From Caldilineaceae bacterium SB0664_bin_27 (lineage in GTDB: Bacteria; Chloroflexota; Anaerolineae; Caldilineales; Caldilineaceae), in the NCBI GenBank assembly GCA_009838625.1, contig VXRG01000141.1:26427-76143 (forward strand): a stretch of 49,717 nucleotides of DNA, read 5' to 3'. Made by a program: the position numbers and the translations under genes. Within the stretch, counting starts at the first letter, position 1, and every line of letters begins with the position of its first letter. Below, piece by piece: positions 18,825 through 27,198 of the stretch. The notes under the pieces are model-generated. The model was not told where the DNA came from. It saw nothing but the letters and a program-made list of their open reading frames with translations, and searched no databases.

Positions 18825-19126
18825 GTAGAGGTGGCGCTCAATTTGTATTGGCGCGTTCTTGAACTTTGGCGCTTGAACGGCTATACTTTATTTTTGAGCT
18901 GCCAACCTGTCTTCTTGCGGGTTGTGGGCGGAGTCAGGATAGGGAGGATGAATCACGCTCTGTACAGTCCTATGGTTAGGAGAATCTTTCCGGTTTGGTG
19001 TACCAGTTCTCCCAACTGGGTACGGGCCGCGTGGACGCTGTGCGGGCGCTGTTTTTCCCCACGGGCAAAGTGGCGCTGAGCTAATTGTTGCAGGGACGCC
19101 GCCTGTGTTTTCAGGAGGAGGAAGAC
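18825..19126. other. Intergenic region downstream of GT39 paralogue 2
   Basis: 302 bp with a promoter at 18859-18887 and the ribosome binding site of the next gene (AGGAGGAG, 19113-19120). No additional gene is seen. Confidence 0.5.
18859..18887 (+). promoter_or_regulatory. Sigma-70-type promoter upstream of winged-helix gene pair
   Basis: TTGAAC (18859-18864), 17-bp spacer, TATACT (18882-18887). CTTGAAC occurs twice, 14 bp apart, the second copy inside the spacer, which could be an operator half-site pair. Confidence 0.6.
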
Positions 19127-20722
19127 GTGCTGTTACGAAGGACCCAAACTGCTTCATTCTGGCGCGATCAGTTCAGAGTCACCGATGAAGACCTGGACTT
19201 TACCCATGAATTGATCTTGGATGCAGAGTCGCCGATGACGACCAGTCAATTGGCGCTGCGGCTGATCCAGGAATACCAGCGCCGCGAGACAGCACGGATG
19301 GAGTCCGAGCTGAAGAAGGGCGCCGTCTACCAGCCAAAGAACCTCTATGATGTCGGGGAGACCCTCATCTTCCCCGCCATGGACTTTCTGGTTGGAGAAG
19401 TCCTGGAAACGCGCTCCGGCCAGAACCCGGAGCATGGCGCCTTCGACGTTATCCGGGTCGGATTCGCCGACACGGATGAGACCCGGGAGTTTGCGTCCAA
19501 CCTTCAGACGGGCCACCGACTCAACGGAACCAATGGACAAACGACCGGTGACGAGGAAGCTCTCCTATCGGCCGAGGAGATCCATTCGCTGTACCAGAAT
19601 GAGATCGAAGAGAGTCTCCTCTTCACCCTCAAGGAAGGCGAACGAAACGAAGATTTCGTGCATATTGACGACTACTGGCTGCTTGCCGACATGCTGGCAG
19701 AAGTACATGTGGGCCATCTGAACATCGCCGAGGCGCTGCTGGAGATGCAGAACCGGCCGTTGACGCCCGAGGACCTGCTACCGGAGCTTGACCTGCAGGC
19801 TGACGATGTGTCGCAGGCAATGCAGGTTATCAGCGTGAACCACGCGCTTGGAAGCGACGAACGCTTTGACCAGGTTGGCAGCGCCGGCGGCCCCGTATGG
19901 TTCCTGTCACGGCTGGAACCACCGGAGGCACAGAACACGCCACCTCTGCTGCAACCTAACATAGGCCGCTACAACCGGGCTATCTTGAGTGTAGAGCTCT
20001 TGCAGATGGAATGGGAGTTGGACGACGAATGGGGCGATAGCGGCGCGAGCACACCGGTTTCGTCGGTAGTCCCGAGCATCAGTTTCACCTTGACCTTCCC
20101 GCACTGGCTGTACGGCACGCTGCCGCTCAGTAGCCGTACACGGGCGCTCTTCCCACACAGCGCGCAGGAGCGTTCGATGGTAACGGTTGTCGACGGCCGC
20201 TGGGGCAACCGCTACACGGCCTGGGTCGTTCATGAGGGGCGCTACGTCTGCGGCCTGAAGGACTGGATGGTTGCGCACAATTTACCGGTAAGCGCGCAGA
20301 TCACGCTGGAACGAACCGATGAGCCGGATGAAGTCATCATCGACTTCCGCCCGCGACGGATGAGACGGGAGTGGAGCCGAATTGCGAAAGTCGATGCCGA
20401 CCGGCAGCGTTTCGCTCTCGAAATGAACAAAGTGCAGATCTCCTGTGAGTACGACGAGAACCTGATCGTTTCAAGCGAGGACAGGGACGGCTTGGAAGCC
20501 TTCAACGCCACCTTCGAAGGCAACGACGCGGCGCTGGAGCAGATCGTGGAAATGATCGTGCCGGAGATTGCGAAGCTGAACCCACAGGGCACAGCGCATG
20601 TCAAGACGATCTACAGTGCGGTCAACATGTTCTGGCGCTGCCCGCCAGGACCAATATTTTATACATTGATCAGCAACTCCCGTTTCCAGGATGTCGGGGA
20701 CGGATTCTTCAAGGTAAGATGA
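19127..20722 (+). CDS. Conserved hypothetical with terminal winged-helix-like regions
   Basis: A 531-aa soluble protein starting at GTG 19127, six bases after AGGAGGAG; the longer frame from 19085 is less likely. I recall similar proteins in Chloroflexota but know no function. The N-terminus (SPMTTSQLALRLIQEYQRRE) looks like a helix-turn-helix of the HARE/ASXL type. It is followed by KGAVYQPKNLYDVGETLIFP and a small beta-domain (GEVLETRSGQNPEHGAFDVI). The C-terminus (HVKTIYSAVNMFWRCPP, then FYTLISNSRFQDVGDGFF) resembles a second winged helix, as in the RpoE-delta/HARE family. The middle is acidic with beta-strands. No catalytic motif or signal peptide is visible. It is followed 65 bp later by a second conserved hypothetical, probably in one transcript. 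Confidence 0.75.
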   Translation: MLLRRTQTASFWRDQFRVTDEDLDFTHELILDAESPMTTSQLALRLIQEYQRRETARMESELKKGAVYQPKNLYDVGETLIFPAMDFLVGEVLETRSGQNPEHGAFDVIRVGFADTDETREFASNLQTGHRLNGTNGQTTGDEEALLSAEEIHSLYQNEIEESLLFTLKEGERNEDFVHIDDYWLLADMLAEVHVGHLNIAEALLEMQNRPLTPEDLLPELDLQADDVSQAMQVISVNHALGSDERFDQVGSAGGPVWFLSRLEPPEAQNTPPLLQPNIGRYNRAILSVELLQMEWELDDEWGDSGASTPVSSVVPSISFTLTFPHWLYGTLPLSSRTRALFPHSAQERSMVTVVDGRWGNRYTAWVVHEGRYVCGLKDWMVAHNLPVSAQITLERTDEPDEVIIDFRPRRMRREWSRIAKVDADRQRFALEMNKVQISCEYDENLIVSSEDRDGLEAFNATFEGNDAALEQIVEMIVPEIAKLNPQGTAHVKTIYSAVNMFWRCPPGPIFYTLISNSRFQDVGDGFFKVR

Positions 20723-20787
20723 GGATGCAAAGCCGGTATTGCACGCTCTTTACCGGTTTTTGAACATCGAGGAGGGATGAGAAGGAG

Positions 20788-21234
20788 ATGACAACGGCAG
20801 CGCCTAGACAGAAACTCAAGTGGTTCCGACCTGACGTGAACACTAAGTTTCATATTGACTATAACTGGTGGGAGCAGAGCGGACGGAATTTCCGACTGTA
20901 CCTGCGCGATCAGCTTTGTACGGAATGTCGGGACCGATTTCAGGACCATAGAGATACCGAAGATGTGGATTGGATCGACCCGGAGACGGGAGAGGTCCAC
21001 CGCACAGATGCCCTGTGGGAATGCCTGCGCAGCCGTTGCACCAAAGATCCGGACTACATCAACGAGCATCTTTCGCTGACGGCGGCATGCTTCCGCGTCT
21101 TTCTGGCCAACAACAATACCCCGCTCAGCCCATCTGAATTGAATCAGCTCCTCCCGTGGAAACCGGCGCGCACTATTTTGCAGACGCTTGGCGGGCGCGT
21201 GGTCTATCTTGGCCTCCGGCCGGTGCGCGAATAG
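20788..21234 (+). CDS. Conserved hypothetical with Cys pairs and C-terminal winged-helix-like region
   Basis: A 148-aa protein beginning MTTAAPRQKLKWFRPD. It has a possible metal site made of CTEC (residues 44-47) and later Cys at CLRSRC, with DHRDTEDVDWIDPETGE between them. The C-terminus (ACFRVFLANNNTPLSPSEL, then LPWKPARTILQTLGGRVVYL) has winged-helix character and is, to my knowledge, conserved in Chloroflexota next to the preceding gene type. AGGAGGG lies 11 bases upstream, and a five-codon mini-ORF (ATG 20777 to TGA) overlaps the start, which might tune translation. Function unknown; a nucleic-acid-binding role is an inference. Confidence 0.75.
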   Translation: MTTAAPRQKLKWFRPDVNTKFHIDYNWWEQSGRNFRLYLRDQLCTECRDRFQDHRDTEDVDWIDPETGEVHRTDALWECLRSRCTKDPDYINEHLSLTAACFRVFLANNNTPLSPSELNQLLPWKPARTILQTLGGRVVYLGLRPVRE

Positions 21235-21242
21235 AAAACAGA

Positions 21243-21273
21243 GTGGGAAGAGAGAGCAGATCTCCCTTCTCAC
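21243..21273. repeat. Dispersed hairpin element, copy 1 (bidirectional terminator position)
   Basis: GTGGGAAGAGAG (21243-21254) pairs with CTCCCTTCTCAC (21262-21273) with 10 of 12 Watson-Crick matches. It sits in the 42-bp gap between two convergent genes. A longer version occurs at 42440-42482. There is no long T tract, so termination is only suggested by position. Confidence 0.55.
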
Positions 21274-21276
21274 CGT

Positions 21277-22164
21277 TCAGTTCCGCCAGTCCCCTTTTGG
21301 CCCATTCTCTGCCCTCGCCAACAGATCCTGCGCGGCGCGATACATCGGCATATCTACCATTTTGCCGTCAAGTACGCAGACGCCGCGCCCGGCGCGTTGG
21401 TGAGCCTCAAAAACCGCAATCAGCCGTCGTGCCGCGGCCAATTCAGTGAGGTCCGGAGTGAAGGCGTGGTTGATGACGCCCACTTGGCGCGGATGAATGG
21501 CCAGTTTGCCGCGGAAGCCCATTTTCTGAACAGCTTCACACTCCTCTGCCAGACCGGAATCGTCAGCCAGGTCGGTATAGACAGTGTCGACCGCCTGTAG
21601 ACCGAAGGCGGCCGCCGTGGTCACGACAGCGCTGCGGGCATAGAAGATCTCCCACCCATCGCGTGAGCGCTGTGCGCCGATGTCGCCGGCAAAATCCTCG
21701 GCGCCGAAGGCCAGCGCCGCCGTCCTCGGAGCGGCGCCGGCAATCTCGGGCAGATTCACCACCCCAGCAGCACTCTCCACAAGCGGCAGCAGCCGTACAG
21801 TTCCGACGGGCATTCCTGCCTGGCGCTCCAGTCGTGCCAGATCCTCGTCCACGCGTTGTAGGTCGCCGGCGGACTCGACTTTCGGAATAACGTAGACCTG
21901 GGGCGCGGCCGCGAAGGTCTCGAGTACATCATCCGGCCAGAACGGGCTGTGGACTGGGTTAATCCGAATGCAGCGCAGCGGGCCGTCTGGCGGCAGGGTC
22001 TGGAACGAGTCGACGAGGAGCGAGCGGGCCTCCTGTTTGCGGCTGTGTGCCACCGCGTCCTCAAGGTCGGCGATGATGGCGTCGGCGGGCAGCTCGGCGC
22101 CCTTGGCTATCTTGCGGGGCGAGTCGGCTGGCATAAAGAGGAGTGAGCGCAGTCGCAGGGTCAT
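21277..22164 (-). CDS. HpcH/HpaI aldolase/citrate lyase family (CitE-like) protein
   Basis: A 295-aa protein of the CitE-like TIM-barrel family. Markers are RSLLFMPADSPRKIAKG at the N-terminus, DAIIADLEDAVAHSRK, RINPVHSPFWPDD, VIPKVESAGD, LPLVESAAGVVNLPEI, AFGAEDFAGDIGAQRS and KLAIHPRQVGVIN. The Glu of LVESAAGV and Asp of GAEDFAGD fit the Mg ligands. Stand-alone members cleave or form CoA thioesters such as malyl-, citramalyl- or methylmalyl-CoA. No citD or citF subunit gene is nearby, so a citrate lyase complex is unlikely. Substrate cannot be decided from sequence. The start is ATG 22162-22164 with a weak ribosome site; a plausible promoter lies 54 bp upstream. Confidence 0.9.
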   Translation of the reverse strand: MTLRLRSLLFMPADSPRKIAKGAELPADAIIADLEDAVAHSRKQEARSLLVDSFQTLPPDGPLRCIRINPVHSPFWPDDVLETFAAAPQVYVIPKVESAGDLQRVDEDLARLERQAGMPVGTVRLLPLVESAAGVVNLPEIAGAAPRTAALAFGAEDFAGDIGAQRSRDGWEIFYARSAVVTTAAAFGLQAVDTVYTDLADDSGLAEECEAVQKMGFRGKLAIHPRQVGVINHAFTPDLTELAAARRLIAVFEAHQRAGRGVCVLDGKMVDMPMYRAAQDLLARAENGPKGDWRN

Positions 22165-22217
22165 GGGTAGGTCCGCGGAGTGTACTGGTCGGGTCTGGAT
22201 TGTTCGCAGGTCATTTC

Positions 22218-22246
22218 ATTCTACACGTTTTGCTCACATATGGCAG
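22218..22246 (-). promoter_or_regulatory. Possible promoter for CitE-like gene
   Basis: On the minus strand CTGCCA (22241-22246), 17-bp spacer, TAGAAT (22218-22223). The -10 matches 5/6 and the -35 only 4/6. Confidence 0.4.
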
Positions 22247-22353
22247 GTCCTGTCGCTTTGACGGGGTGTAGTCCATAATGCGTGTGAGATTCAGGCAACT
22301 CTGGGGAGTTTTACCGGGATCCACAGACCGCTACTCTGGAGCATCCCAAATCT

Positions 22354-22692
22354 GTGATGCACCCAAAAATTTGACGCGTTTCATATAAATCGGCATGCAA
22401 ACAGGCTTGGGGCGTTCGCTTCCTGCCCAACTCTGTAAACCTATACAAAACATTAACAAGGCCTGTACACCTTCGGCAGACCACCAACCGCGAACAGCCG
22501 CATTTCCGCGCCGATTTTGCGGCCAGAATCAGCTCGAAAACACGCTCCCGCGACACCTCCATTTCCCCCGATTTTTGCATGAAAGTGATGCATCCCTAGT
22601 GATGCACTGCTTTCGCACCGTTTTTCGCCCCTTTTCTCTCTGGTCAGGACCCCAATATCCAGTAATGCATCACTTTTTGGGAAATGCAACAC
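22354..22692. repeat. Cluster of GTGATGCA octamers
   Basis: GTGATGCA occurs at 22354-22361, 22585-22592 and 22599-22606 on the plus strand and at 22666-22673 on the minus strand. A one-mismatch copy (GTGTTGCA) is at 22685-22692 on the minus strand. Two of the sites are followed by similar TTTCGC/CCCTTTT-rich text, as if a larger unit was duplicated. Function unknown; protein binding sites or a decayed non-coding element are possible. Confidence 0.6.
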
Positions 22693-22984
22693 TTTCGCGG
22701 CCCTTTTCGCGCCCTCAGCCCACTCCCCGAAAGACCGTCCCTCAGCCGTCGAAATGATGAGCCGGAGTCCCCCGCCAAAGCCGTACAAAATCGGCAGAGT
22801 CCGCGCCTCCCCGCCCGTCCCCGCAAGCCAAAATAAACATATGAAGGCATCCCAAGTAGTGACGAACTTTCATATGATTCCACCAACGACAACACCGCGG
22901 CAGGCCCGCAACCCGATCTCCTGCAGACGCGCCAGCAGTTCCCGTTCCTCACTTCTCACGCCTCGTTCCTCACGCCTCCCGGCC

Positions 22985-23395
22985 TCACTGGGTCAGTGCA
23001 GGATGTCGTCCGGCCCATTTTGCTGCAAGCCTTCTAGAGGCCAGGACCGCCAAGATGCCGAGCAGGCCGCCCAGCATATCGACGCCAATGTCAAAGAGGT
23101 TGTCCGGGTGCAGAACGGCCTGCCTGCTGAGGAGCTGGAAGCCCTCCTGAAGGATGGCGGCGCAGAACACCAAGGCCAGGGTGAGGCCGACGCGCCTGGC
23201 AAGCGTGCCGGGTAGACGCTGCATCAGGAGGACGCCCAATACGGCAAAAAGCAGGCTGTGCATGAAGATGTGCATCCAGGCGGGACTGAACAGAGTGTTG
23301 AAGAGCCGGTAGACCGCGGGCGAGGGCCGGACGAGCCAGGCCACGGGCGTAAGGATGCCGAGTGTCCAAAGTATCAGGAACAGATTTCGCTTCAT
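22985..23395 (-). CDS. VanZ-like family membrane protein
   Basis: A 136-aa protein with four predicted membrane helices and the VanZ-like pattern: MKRNLFLILWTLGILTPVAW, then HIFMHSLLFAVLGVLLM, CAAILQEGFQLLSRQ and DNLFDIGVDMLGGLLGILAV. The conserved H...E...R...D..N..G series of the family is present. VanZ of enterococci gives low-level teicoplanin resistance by an unknown mechanism; most homologues are uncharacterised and may handle lipid-linked substrates. ATG 23393-23395 follows AGGAAG at good spacing; the longer frame to 23473 has no ribosome site. It is divergent from the bactofilin gene. Confidence 0.85.
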   Translation of the reverse strand: MKRNLFLILWTLGILTPVAWLVRPSPAVYRLFNTLFSPAWMHIFMHSLLFAVLGVLLMQRLPGTLARRVGLTLALVFCAAILQEGFQLLSRQAVLHPDNLFDIGVDMLGGLLGILAVLASRRLAAKWAGRHPALTQ

Positions 23396-23810
23396 TATTC
23401 TTCCTATCCTCCAGGTTTCCTCCTGCCGGGACTGTGCAAGAGGACGGTACACAAAGTAGCAGCCGGTACACAAGGTAACTGTGAGGTATCGATTCTGGTT
23501 CCCGGGAGCTCTGCAACACTGCAGCCAAAGAGGGTAGGCTCAGGTACTCTGAAGGTCGTCACAGAGGGCTGTCTACAGGAGGACTTCTTGCCCCGGATTC
23601 GGTAGTCGATGTTGCCCAGATTTGGTGGCTGTGCTAGACTTCGCGCAGCGAAAATCGTTCCTCACCCCACCGCATTTAGTTCTCCCATCTGACAGTAGAT
23701 GGAGGCAGTTTTTCATTTCTCGCGGTCGAGTTGGGGAAGCCGATTGCCGGGTGGGCCACAGTTGCCTGCGGCCGTCGGGACAACTGGCGGTGTACAACAG
23801 GGGAAAACAG
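23396..23810. other. Divergent intergenic region VanZ / bactofilin
   Basis: 415 bp with the bactofilin promoter at 23612-23640. The repeated words GGTACACAA (about 23447 and 23465) form a short direct repeat. No gene is supported. Confidence 0.5.
23612..23640 (+). promoter_or_regulatory. Sigma-70-type promoter for bactofilin
   Basis: TTGCCC (23612-23617), 17-bp spacer, TAGACT (23635-23640). Transcription would start near 23647, which rules out translation starts before that point. Confidence 0.5.
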
Positions 23811-24251
23811 GTGTTTCGACGAAACGAACGACCGCAACCGGACGCGATCGAGGTCATCATTGGGCCCAGGGCCACCTACAACGGCGCTTTGCGCAGCGAC
23901 AGCAGCATCCGCATTGACGGTGTGGTGGAGAGCGGGTTGCTGGAAACGCTGGCCAATGTCATCCTGACGGAAGCTGCCCGCGTCAACTGCGAAATTCGGG
24001 CCCGCAACGTGAGCATTCGGGGATATTTTGACGGCGTCATACGGGCAGACCGGGTTGAGCTGCTGGCGGGCTGTTACGTGCGCGGCGCGCTTCATGTGAA
24101 CAGTTTCCTGCTGGATGAGGGCGCCACCCTTGAAGGGGAACTGCACATGCGGAGTGAGAACGCAGAGGAGCCGCTGGACCTGCCCGTCGATACGGAGGCG
24201 CCTGCAGTCCTGCCGGGCGCTCAATCCCAGGAAGAGCCGGAATTCAGTTAG
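23811..24251 (+). CDS. Bactofilin family polymer-forming protein
   Basis: A 146-aa protein with a bactofilin beta-helix core (about residues 12-115): EVIIGPRATYNGALRSDSSI, then RIDGVVESG, TEAARVNCEIRARNVSIRG, DGVIRADRVELLAGCYVRG and DEGATLEGELHM. Bactofilins polymerise without nucleotides into membrane-associated filaments and scaffold cell-shape or polar proteins. GTG 23811 is chosen because the promoter predicts a transcript start near 23647; GTG 23790 is the alternative and the frame continues open further upstream. Short disordered ends (Pro/Glu-rich tail) are typical. plsY follows 97 bp downstream on the same strand. Confidence 0.85.
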   Translation: MFRRNERPQPDAIEVIIGPRATYNGALRSDSSIRIDGVVESGLLETLANVILTEAARVNCEIRARNVSIRGYFDGVIRADRVELLAGCYVRGALHVNSFLLDEGATLEGELHMRSENAEEPLDLPVDTEAPAVLPGAQSQEEPEFS

Positions 24252-24348
24252 CGTATGACCGCTACAAGCACAAGAGCTATCTGTTTATTGGGCGCAAGTG
24301 GGCCGGTTCTGCGGTCGCTCCAGCGCAAAGATTGACGGTGCCTCTGCT

Positions 24349-24984
24349 ATGGACTTGCTGCTGATCATCGCCGGTGCGCTGCTCGGCTATCTGCTTGGGT
24401 CGGTACCTGTCGGCTTGCTGGCCACCAGGGTATACGGGGTGGATATCCGCACGGTGGGCAGCGGGCGCACGGGCGCGACAAACGCATGGCGCGCGGCTGG
24501 TCTGAAAGCCGCGATTCCCACGCTGTTGGGTGATGCGCTCAAGGGCGCGGCGGCGGTTCTGCTGATTCGCTACGCTGCAGGGGCGTTTTTCCCCAATATG
24601 GACGCGGTCGCGATAGCGGCGGCGGCCGCGCTCACCGGTGCGGCCGCGGTGGTCGGTCATAACTGGTCGCTCTATCTGGGCTTCAAGGGGGGCGCCGGCG
24701 GAATCACGACTGCGGCTACAATCATGGCGATCTCACCGCTTATCGGTGGGGTCGTGTGGCTGGTCGGGCTTCTATTGATCTGGTGGAGCCGGATGGCTTC
24801 GATCGGCACTTACAGTGTCAGCGTGACTTCGCTGGTTTGTGCGGTCGTCTTTGCCATCGCCGGACAGACGCCCTGGCCGTATGTGATCTTTGGTCTCGTT
24901 GCCTATCTGGCCGTCACCATTTCGCTCAGCAGAAATCGCCAGGCGCTCAGAGATGGCGAAGAACGGGTGATTACCCTTTGGTAA
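24349..24984 (+). CDS. plsY: Acyl-phosphate:glycerol-3-phosphate acyltransferase
   Basis: A 211-aa integral membrane enzyme that acylates glycerol-3-phosphate from acyl-phosphate, the first step of phospholipid synthesis. Markers are GYLLGSVPVGLLATRVYGVD, VGSGRTGATNAWRA and GHNWSLYLGFKGGAGGITT. The middle motif is normally GSGNIGATN; here Asn is Arg40, an uncommon change in an otherwise intact catalytic loop. About six hydrophobic helices are present. ATG 24349 gives the family N-terminus; the frame extends to 24298 without support. The stop lies inside a strong terminator. No plsX is adjacent. Confidence 0.92.
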   Translation: MDLLLIIAGALLGYLLGSVPVGLLATRVYGVDIRTVGSGRTGATNAWRAAGLKAAIPTLLGDALKGAAAVLLIRYAAGAFFPNMDAVAIAAAAALTGAAAVVGHNWSLYLGFKGGAGGITTAATIMAISPLIGGVVWLVGLLLIWWSRMASIGTYSVSVTSLVCAVVFAIAGQTPWPYVIFGLVAYLAVTISLSRNRQALRDGEERVITLW

Positions 24985-24995
24985 TCGCCCGTTTT
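24964..24995 (+). terminator. Rho-independent terminator of plsY
   Basis: Stem CGGGTGATTACC (24964-24975), CTTT loop, GGTAATCGCCCG (24980-24991), one G-U pair, followed by TTTT. The plsY stop codon is within the stem. Confidence 0.85.
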
Positions 24996-25042
24996 CAGAT
25001 GTATCCTTGCCGCTACTGCCTTGAGTTTAGGACCTGGCGCTA

Positions 25043-25071
25043 TGGACAAAGTCGTCGAGTTTCTGTATATT
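25043..25071 (+). promoter_or_regulatory. Sigma-70-type promoter for catalase
   Basis: TGGACA (25043-25048), 17-bp spacer, TATATT (25066-25071). It implies a 5' leader of almost 200 nt before the catalase ATG, room for post-transcriptional control. No clear PerR or OxyR box was recognised. Confidence 0.55.
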
Positions 25072-25274
25072 GTGCTGAGACCCTGCCATATCGAACATAG
25101 CCCACGCGAATGGGGAACTGTTCAAACGCGAAACTCGTAGATTTTCTCTTGCCCTGAAGCGTACTCTAGGTCACAACCACGAGCATGCCCTTAGAGTGTC
25201 GTCGCCGTCGTTCTCGGCAGCAGGCAGTTTGGGGGTAGTTCACTTTGACTGCCAAGAATCAAAGGAGTTAATCA

Positions 25275-26840
25275 ATGGCTGAACGCAAACAACTGACAAC
25301 GGCTCACGGAGCGCCGGTTGGCGATAACCAGAACTCATTGACTGCCGGTCCCCGCGGTCCACTTCTGATGCAGGACTATCAGCTCCTGGAGAAGATGGCC
25401 ACTTTCAACCGCGAACGCGTCCCGGAGCGGGTCGTGCATGCCAAAGGTTCGGGGGCTTACGGCACCTTCACCGTTACGAATGATGTCACGCGCTACACCA
25501 AGGCCAGAATATTCTCCGAAGTAGGTAAACAGACCGACTGCCTGCTCCGCTTCTCGACCGTCGCAGGTGAACGCGGCGCCGCCGATGCTGAACGCGACGT
25601 CCGCGGCTTCGCTGTCAAGTTCTACACCGAAGACGGAAACTGGGATATGGTCGGTAACAACACCCCGGTCTTCTTTGTACGCGATCCCTACAAGTTCGGC
25701 GACTTCATCCATACGCAGAAGCGCGATCCCAAAACAAACATGCGCTCCAGCACAGCCATGTGGGACTTCTGGTCGCTCTCCCCTGAAAGCTTGCACCAGG
25801 TCACCATCCTGATGAGTACTCGCGGTCTGCCGCAGGGTTATCGCTTTGTCAACGGCTACAGCAGCCACACCTACAGCTTTATCAATACCGACAATGAGCG
25901 CTTCTGGATAAAGTTCCACTTCAAGACCATGCAGGGAATCAAGACGTGGACCAATGCCCAGGCGACAGAGATTGTCGGGCAGGATCGTGAAAGCTCGCAG
26001 CGAGACCTCTTCGAAGCCATCGAGAGGGGAGATTATCCGAAATGGCGCGTCTGCGTCCAGGTGATGCCGGAAGAGGACGCCGAGACCTACCATGTCAACC
26101 CCTTCGATCTGACCAAGGTTTGGCCCCATGGCGACTACCCGCTGATCGAGATCGGCATCATGGAACTCAATCACAACCCGGAAAACTACTTTGCCGACAT
26201 CGAGCAGGCCGCATTTGAACCCTCCAACATCGTGCCCGGCATCAGCTTCTCGCCAGACAAGATGCTCCAGGCCCGGATCATGTCCTACGCCGATGCCCAC
26301 CGCTACCGCATCGGGGTCAACTATGCCGCTCTACCTGCCAACAGCCCGCAGTGCCCTGTTCACAACTATCATCGCGACGGCAACCTGCGTTTTGACGGCA
26401 ACTTCGGCGGCGCGGTCAACTATGAACCTAACAGCATGGGAGGAGCAGTCGAAGATTCCCGTCACCTCGAGCCGCCGCTCAAGGTGTCCGGCGACGCCGA
26501 TCGCTACGACCATCGCACCGGCAACGACGACTATACCCAGCCCGGTAATCTGTTCCGCCTGATGAACGACGACCAGAAAGAGCAGTTGTTCAGCAATATC
26601 GCCGAAGCGATGGATGGTGTGCCCGAGCGCATCCAGGTCCGCCAGCTTGTCCATTTCTACAAAGCCGATCCGAACTACGCTTGCGGCGTTGCCGGAAAGT
26701 TGGACCTTACCCATGCCTCCGAGCGGGTGGCTGCCCTCGCGGACCTGTCTCTGGCTGAATTGATAGAGAAGACCAGCGCGGAAGCATATTCAGAGCTACA
26801 ATCGCTGCCGGAAGAGTCACTGGCCAAAGCCGCCGACTGA
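25275..26840 (+). CDS. katA: Monofunctional heme catalase
   Basis: A 521-aa catalase disproportionating hydrogen peroxide to water and oxygen. Catalytic His55 lies in [14 protein letters not shown] and the distal Asn at 128 in [16 protein letters not shown]. The proximal heme ligand Tyr338 is in [34 protein letters not shown] and [12 protein letters not shown] are also typical. The length fits small-subunit (clade 3-like) catalases with no C-terminal flavodoxin-like domain. The ATG is preceded by AAAGGAG at seven bases. It has its own promoter and a strong downstream hairpin, so it is likely monocistronic. There is no signal peptide; it is cytoplasmic. Confidence 0.97.
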   Translation: MAERKQLTTAHGAPVGDNQNSLTAGPRGPLLMQDYQLLEKMATFNRERVPERVVHAKGSGAYGTFTVTNDVTRYTKARIFSEVGKQTDCLLRFSTVAGERGAADAERDVRGFAVKFYTEDGNWDMVGNNTPVFFVRDPYKFGDFIHTQKRDPKTNMRSSTAMWDFWSLSPESLHQVTILMSTRGLPQGYRFVNGYSSHTYSFINTDNERFWIKFHFKTMQGIKTWTNAQATEIVGQDRESSQRDLFEAIERGDYPKWRVCVQVMPEEDAETYHVNPFDLTKVWPHGDYPLIEIGIMELNHNPENYFADIEQAAFEPSNIVPGISFSPDKMLQARIMSYADAHRYRIGVNYAALPANSPQCPVHNYHRDGNLRFDGNFGGAVNYEPNSMGGAVEDSRHLEPPLKVSGDADRYDHRTGNDDYTQPGNLFRLMNDDQKEQLFSNIAEAMDGVPERIQVRQLVHFYKADPNYACGVAGKLDLTHASERVAALADLSLAELIEKTSAEAYSELQSLPEESLAKAAD

Positions 26841-27000
26841 TCCGCCGGCAGGTTGTGCATTTGTTATCGCCAGCACCCTGAAAATGGTGCGACGCACACT
26901 TCTGGGTCTGCGTCGTAGCGAAGATCATCGGTTGTGTAATGCCGGTGTACTGTACCGCTACTACCTTGAAGAGGCCTGATTTCAACTCGAAGACAAGTAC

Positions 27001-27030
27001 AGAGCCGACCGGAAACCGGTCGGCTCTTTC
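27001..27030 (+). terminator. Perfect hairpin terminator downstream of catalase
   Basis: AGAGCCGACCGG (27001-27012), AAA loop, CCGGTCGGCTCT (27016-27027), then TTC. Twelve perfect pairs but a short T run, so efficiency is uncertain. Confidence 0.7.
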
Positions 27031-27102
27031 GCGTCTGTAACCGCGCCGCATGGAACCTGCCTTTAGTTGCCGTCGTCCTACTGTGTGATCGCGACCGTCG
27101 CA

Positions 27103-27135
27103 AGATTAGTACATTTAGATCATGCGTGCTAATCT
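27103..27135 (+). repeat. Inverted repeat upstream of VOC gene
   Basis: AGATTAGTAC (27103-27112) pairs with GTGCTAATCT (27126-27135), with nine Watson-Crick pairs and one G-U. It lies about 65 bp before the VOC start codon. It could be an operator or a 5'-leader hairpin. Confidence 0.5.
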
Positions 27136-27198
27136 GGGGAAGGTCTGCGTCATGCAGGCAAAGAACATACCGAATTCTGTCAAAGAAGGGAGAGTTTC

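Larger units (their letters stand above)
22165..22984. other. 820-bp gene-free region with GTGATGCA motif cluster
   Basis: There are no credible coding frames: open stretches on either strand lack ribosome sites and have repetitive Ser/Arg/Pro-rich translations. It contains the CitE promoter (22218-22246) and the motif cluster 22354-22692. The right end has several TTCCTCACTTCTCACG-like fragments. Confidence 0.55.
26841..27198. other. Intergenic region after catalase
   Basis: 358 bp containing the catalase terminator (27001-27030) and an inverted repeat (27103-27135) before the VOC gene. No gene seen. Confidence 0.5.

Noticed and set aside
22453..22788. 111-codon minus-strand frame in the empty region
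   Set aside because: No ribosome site and no domain; its sequence is generated by the GTGATGCA motif cluster and CG-rich text.
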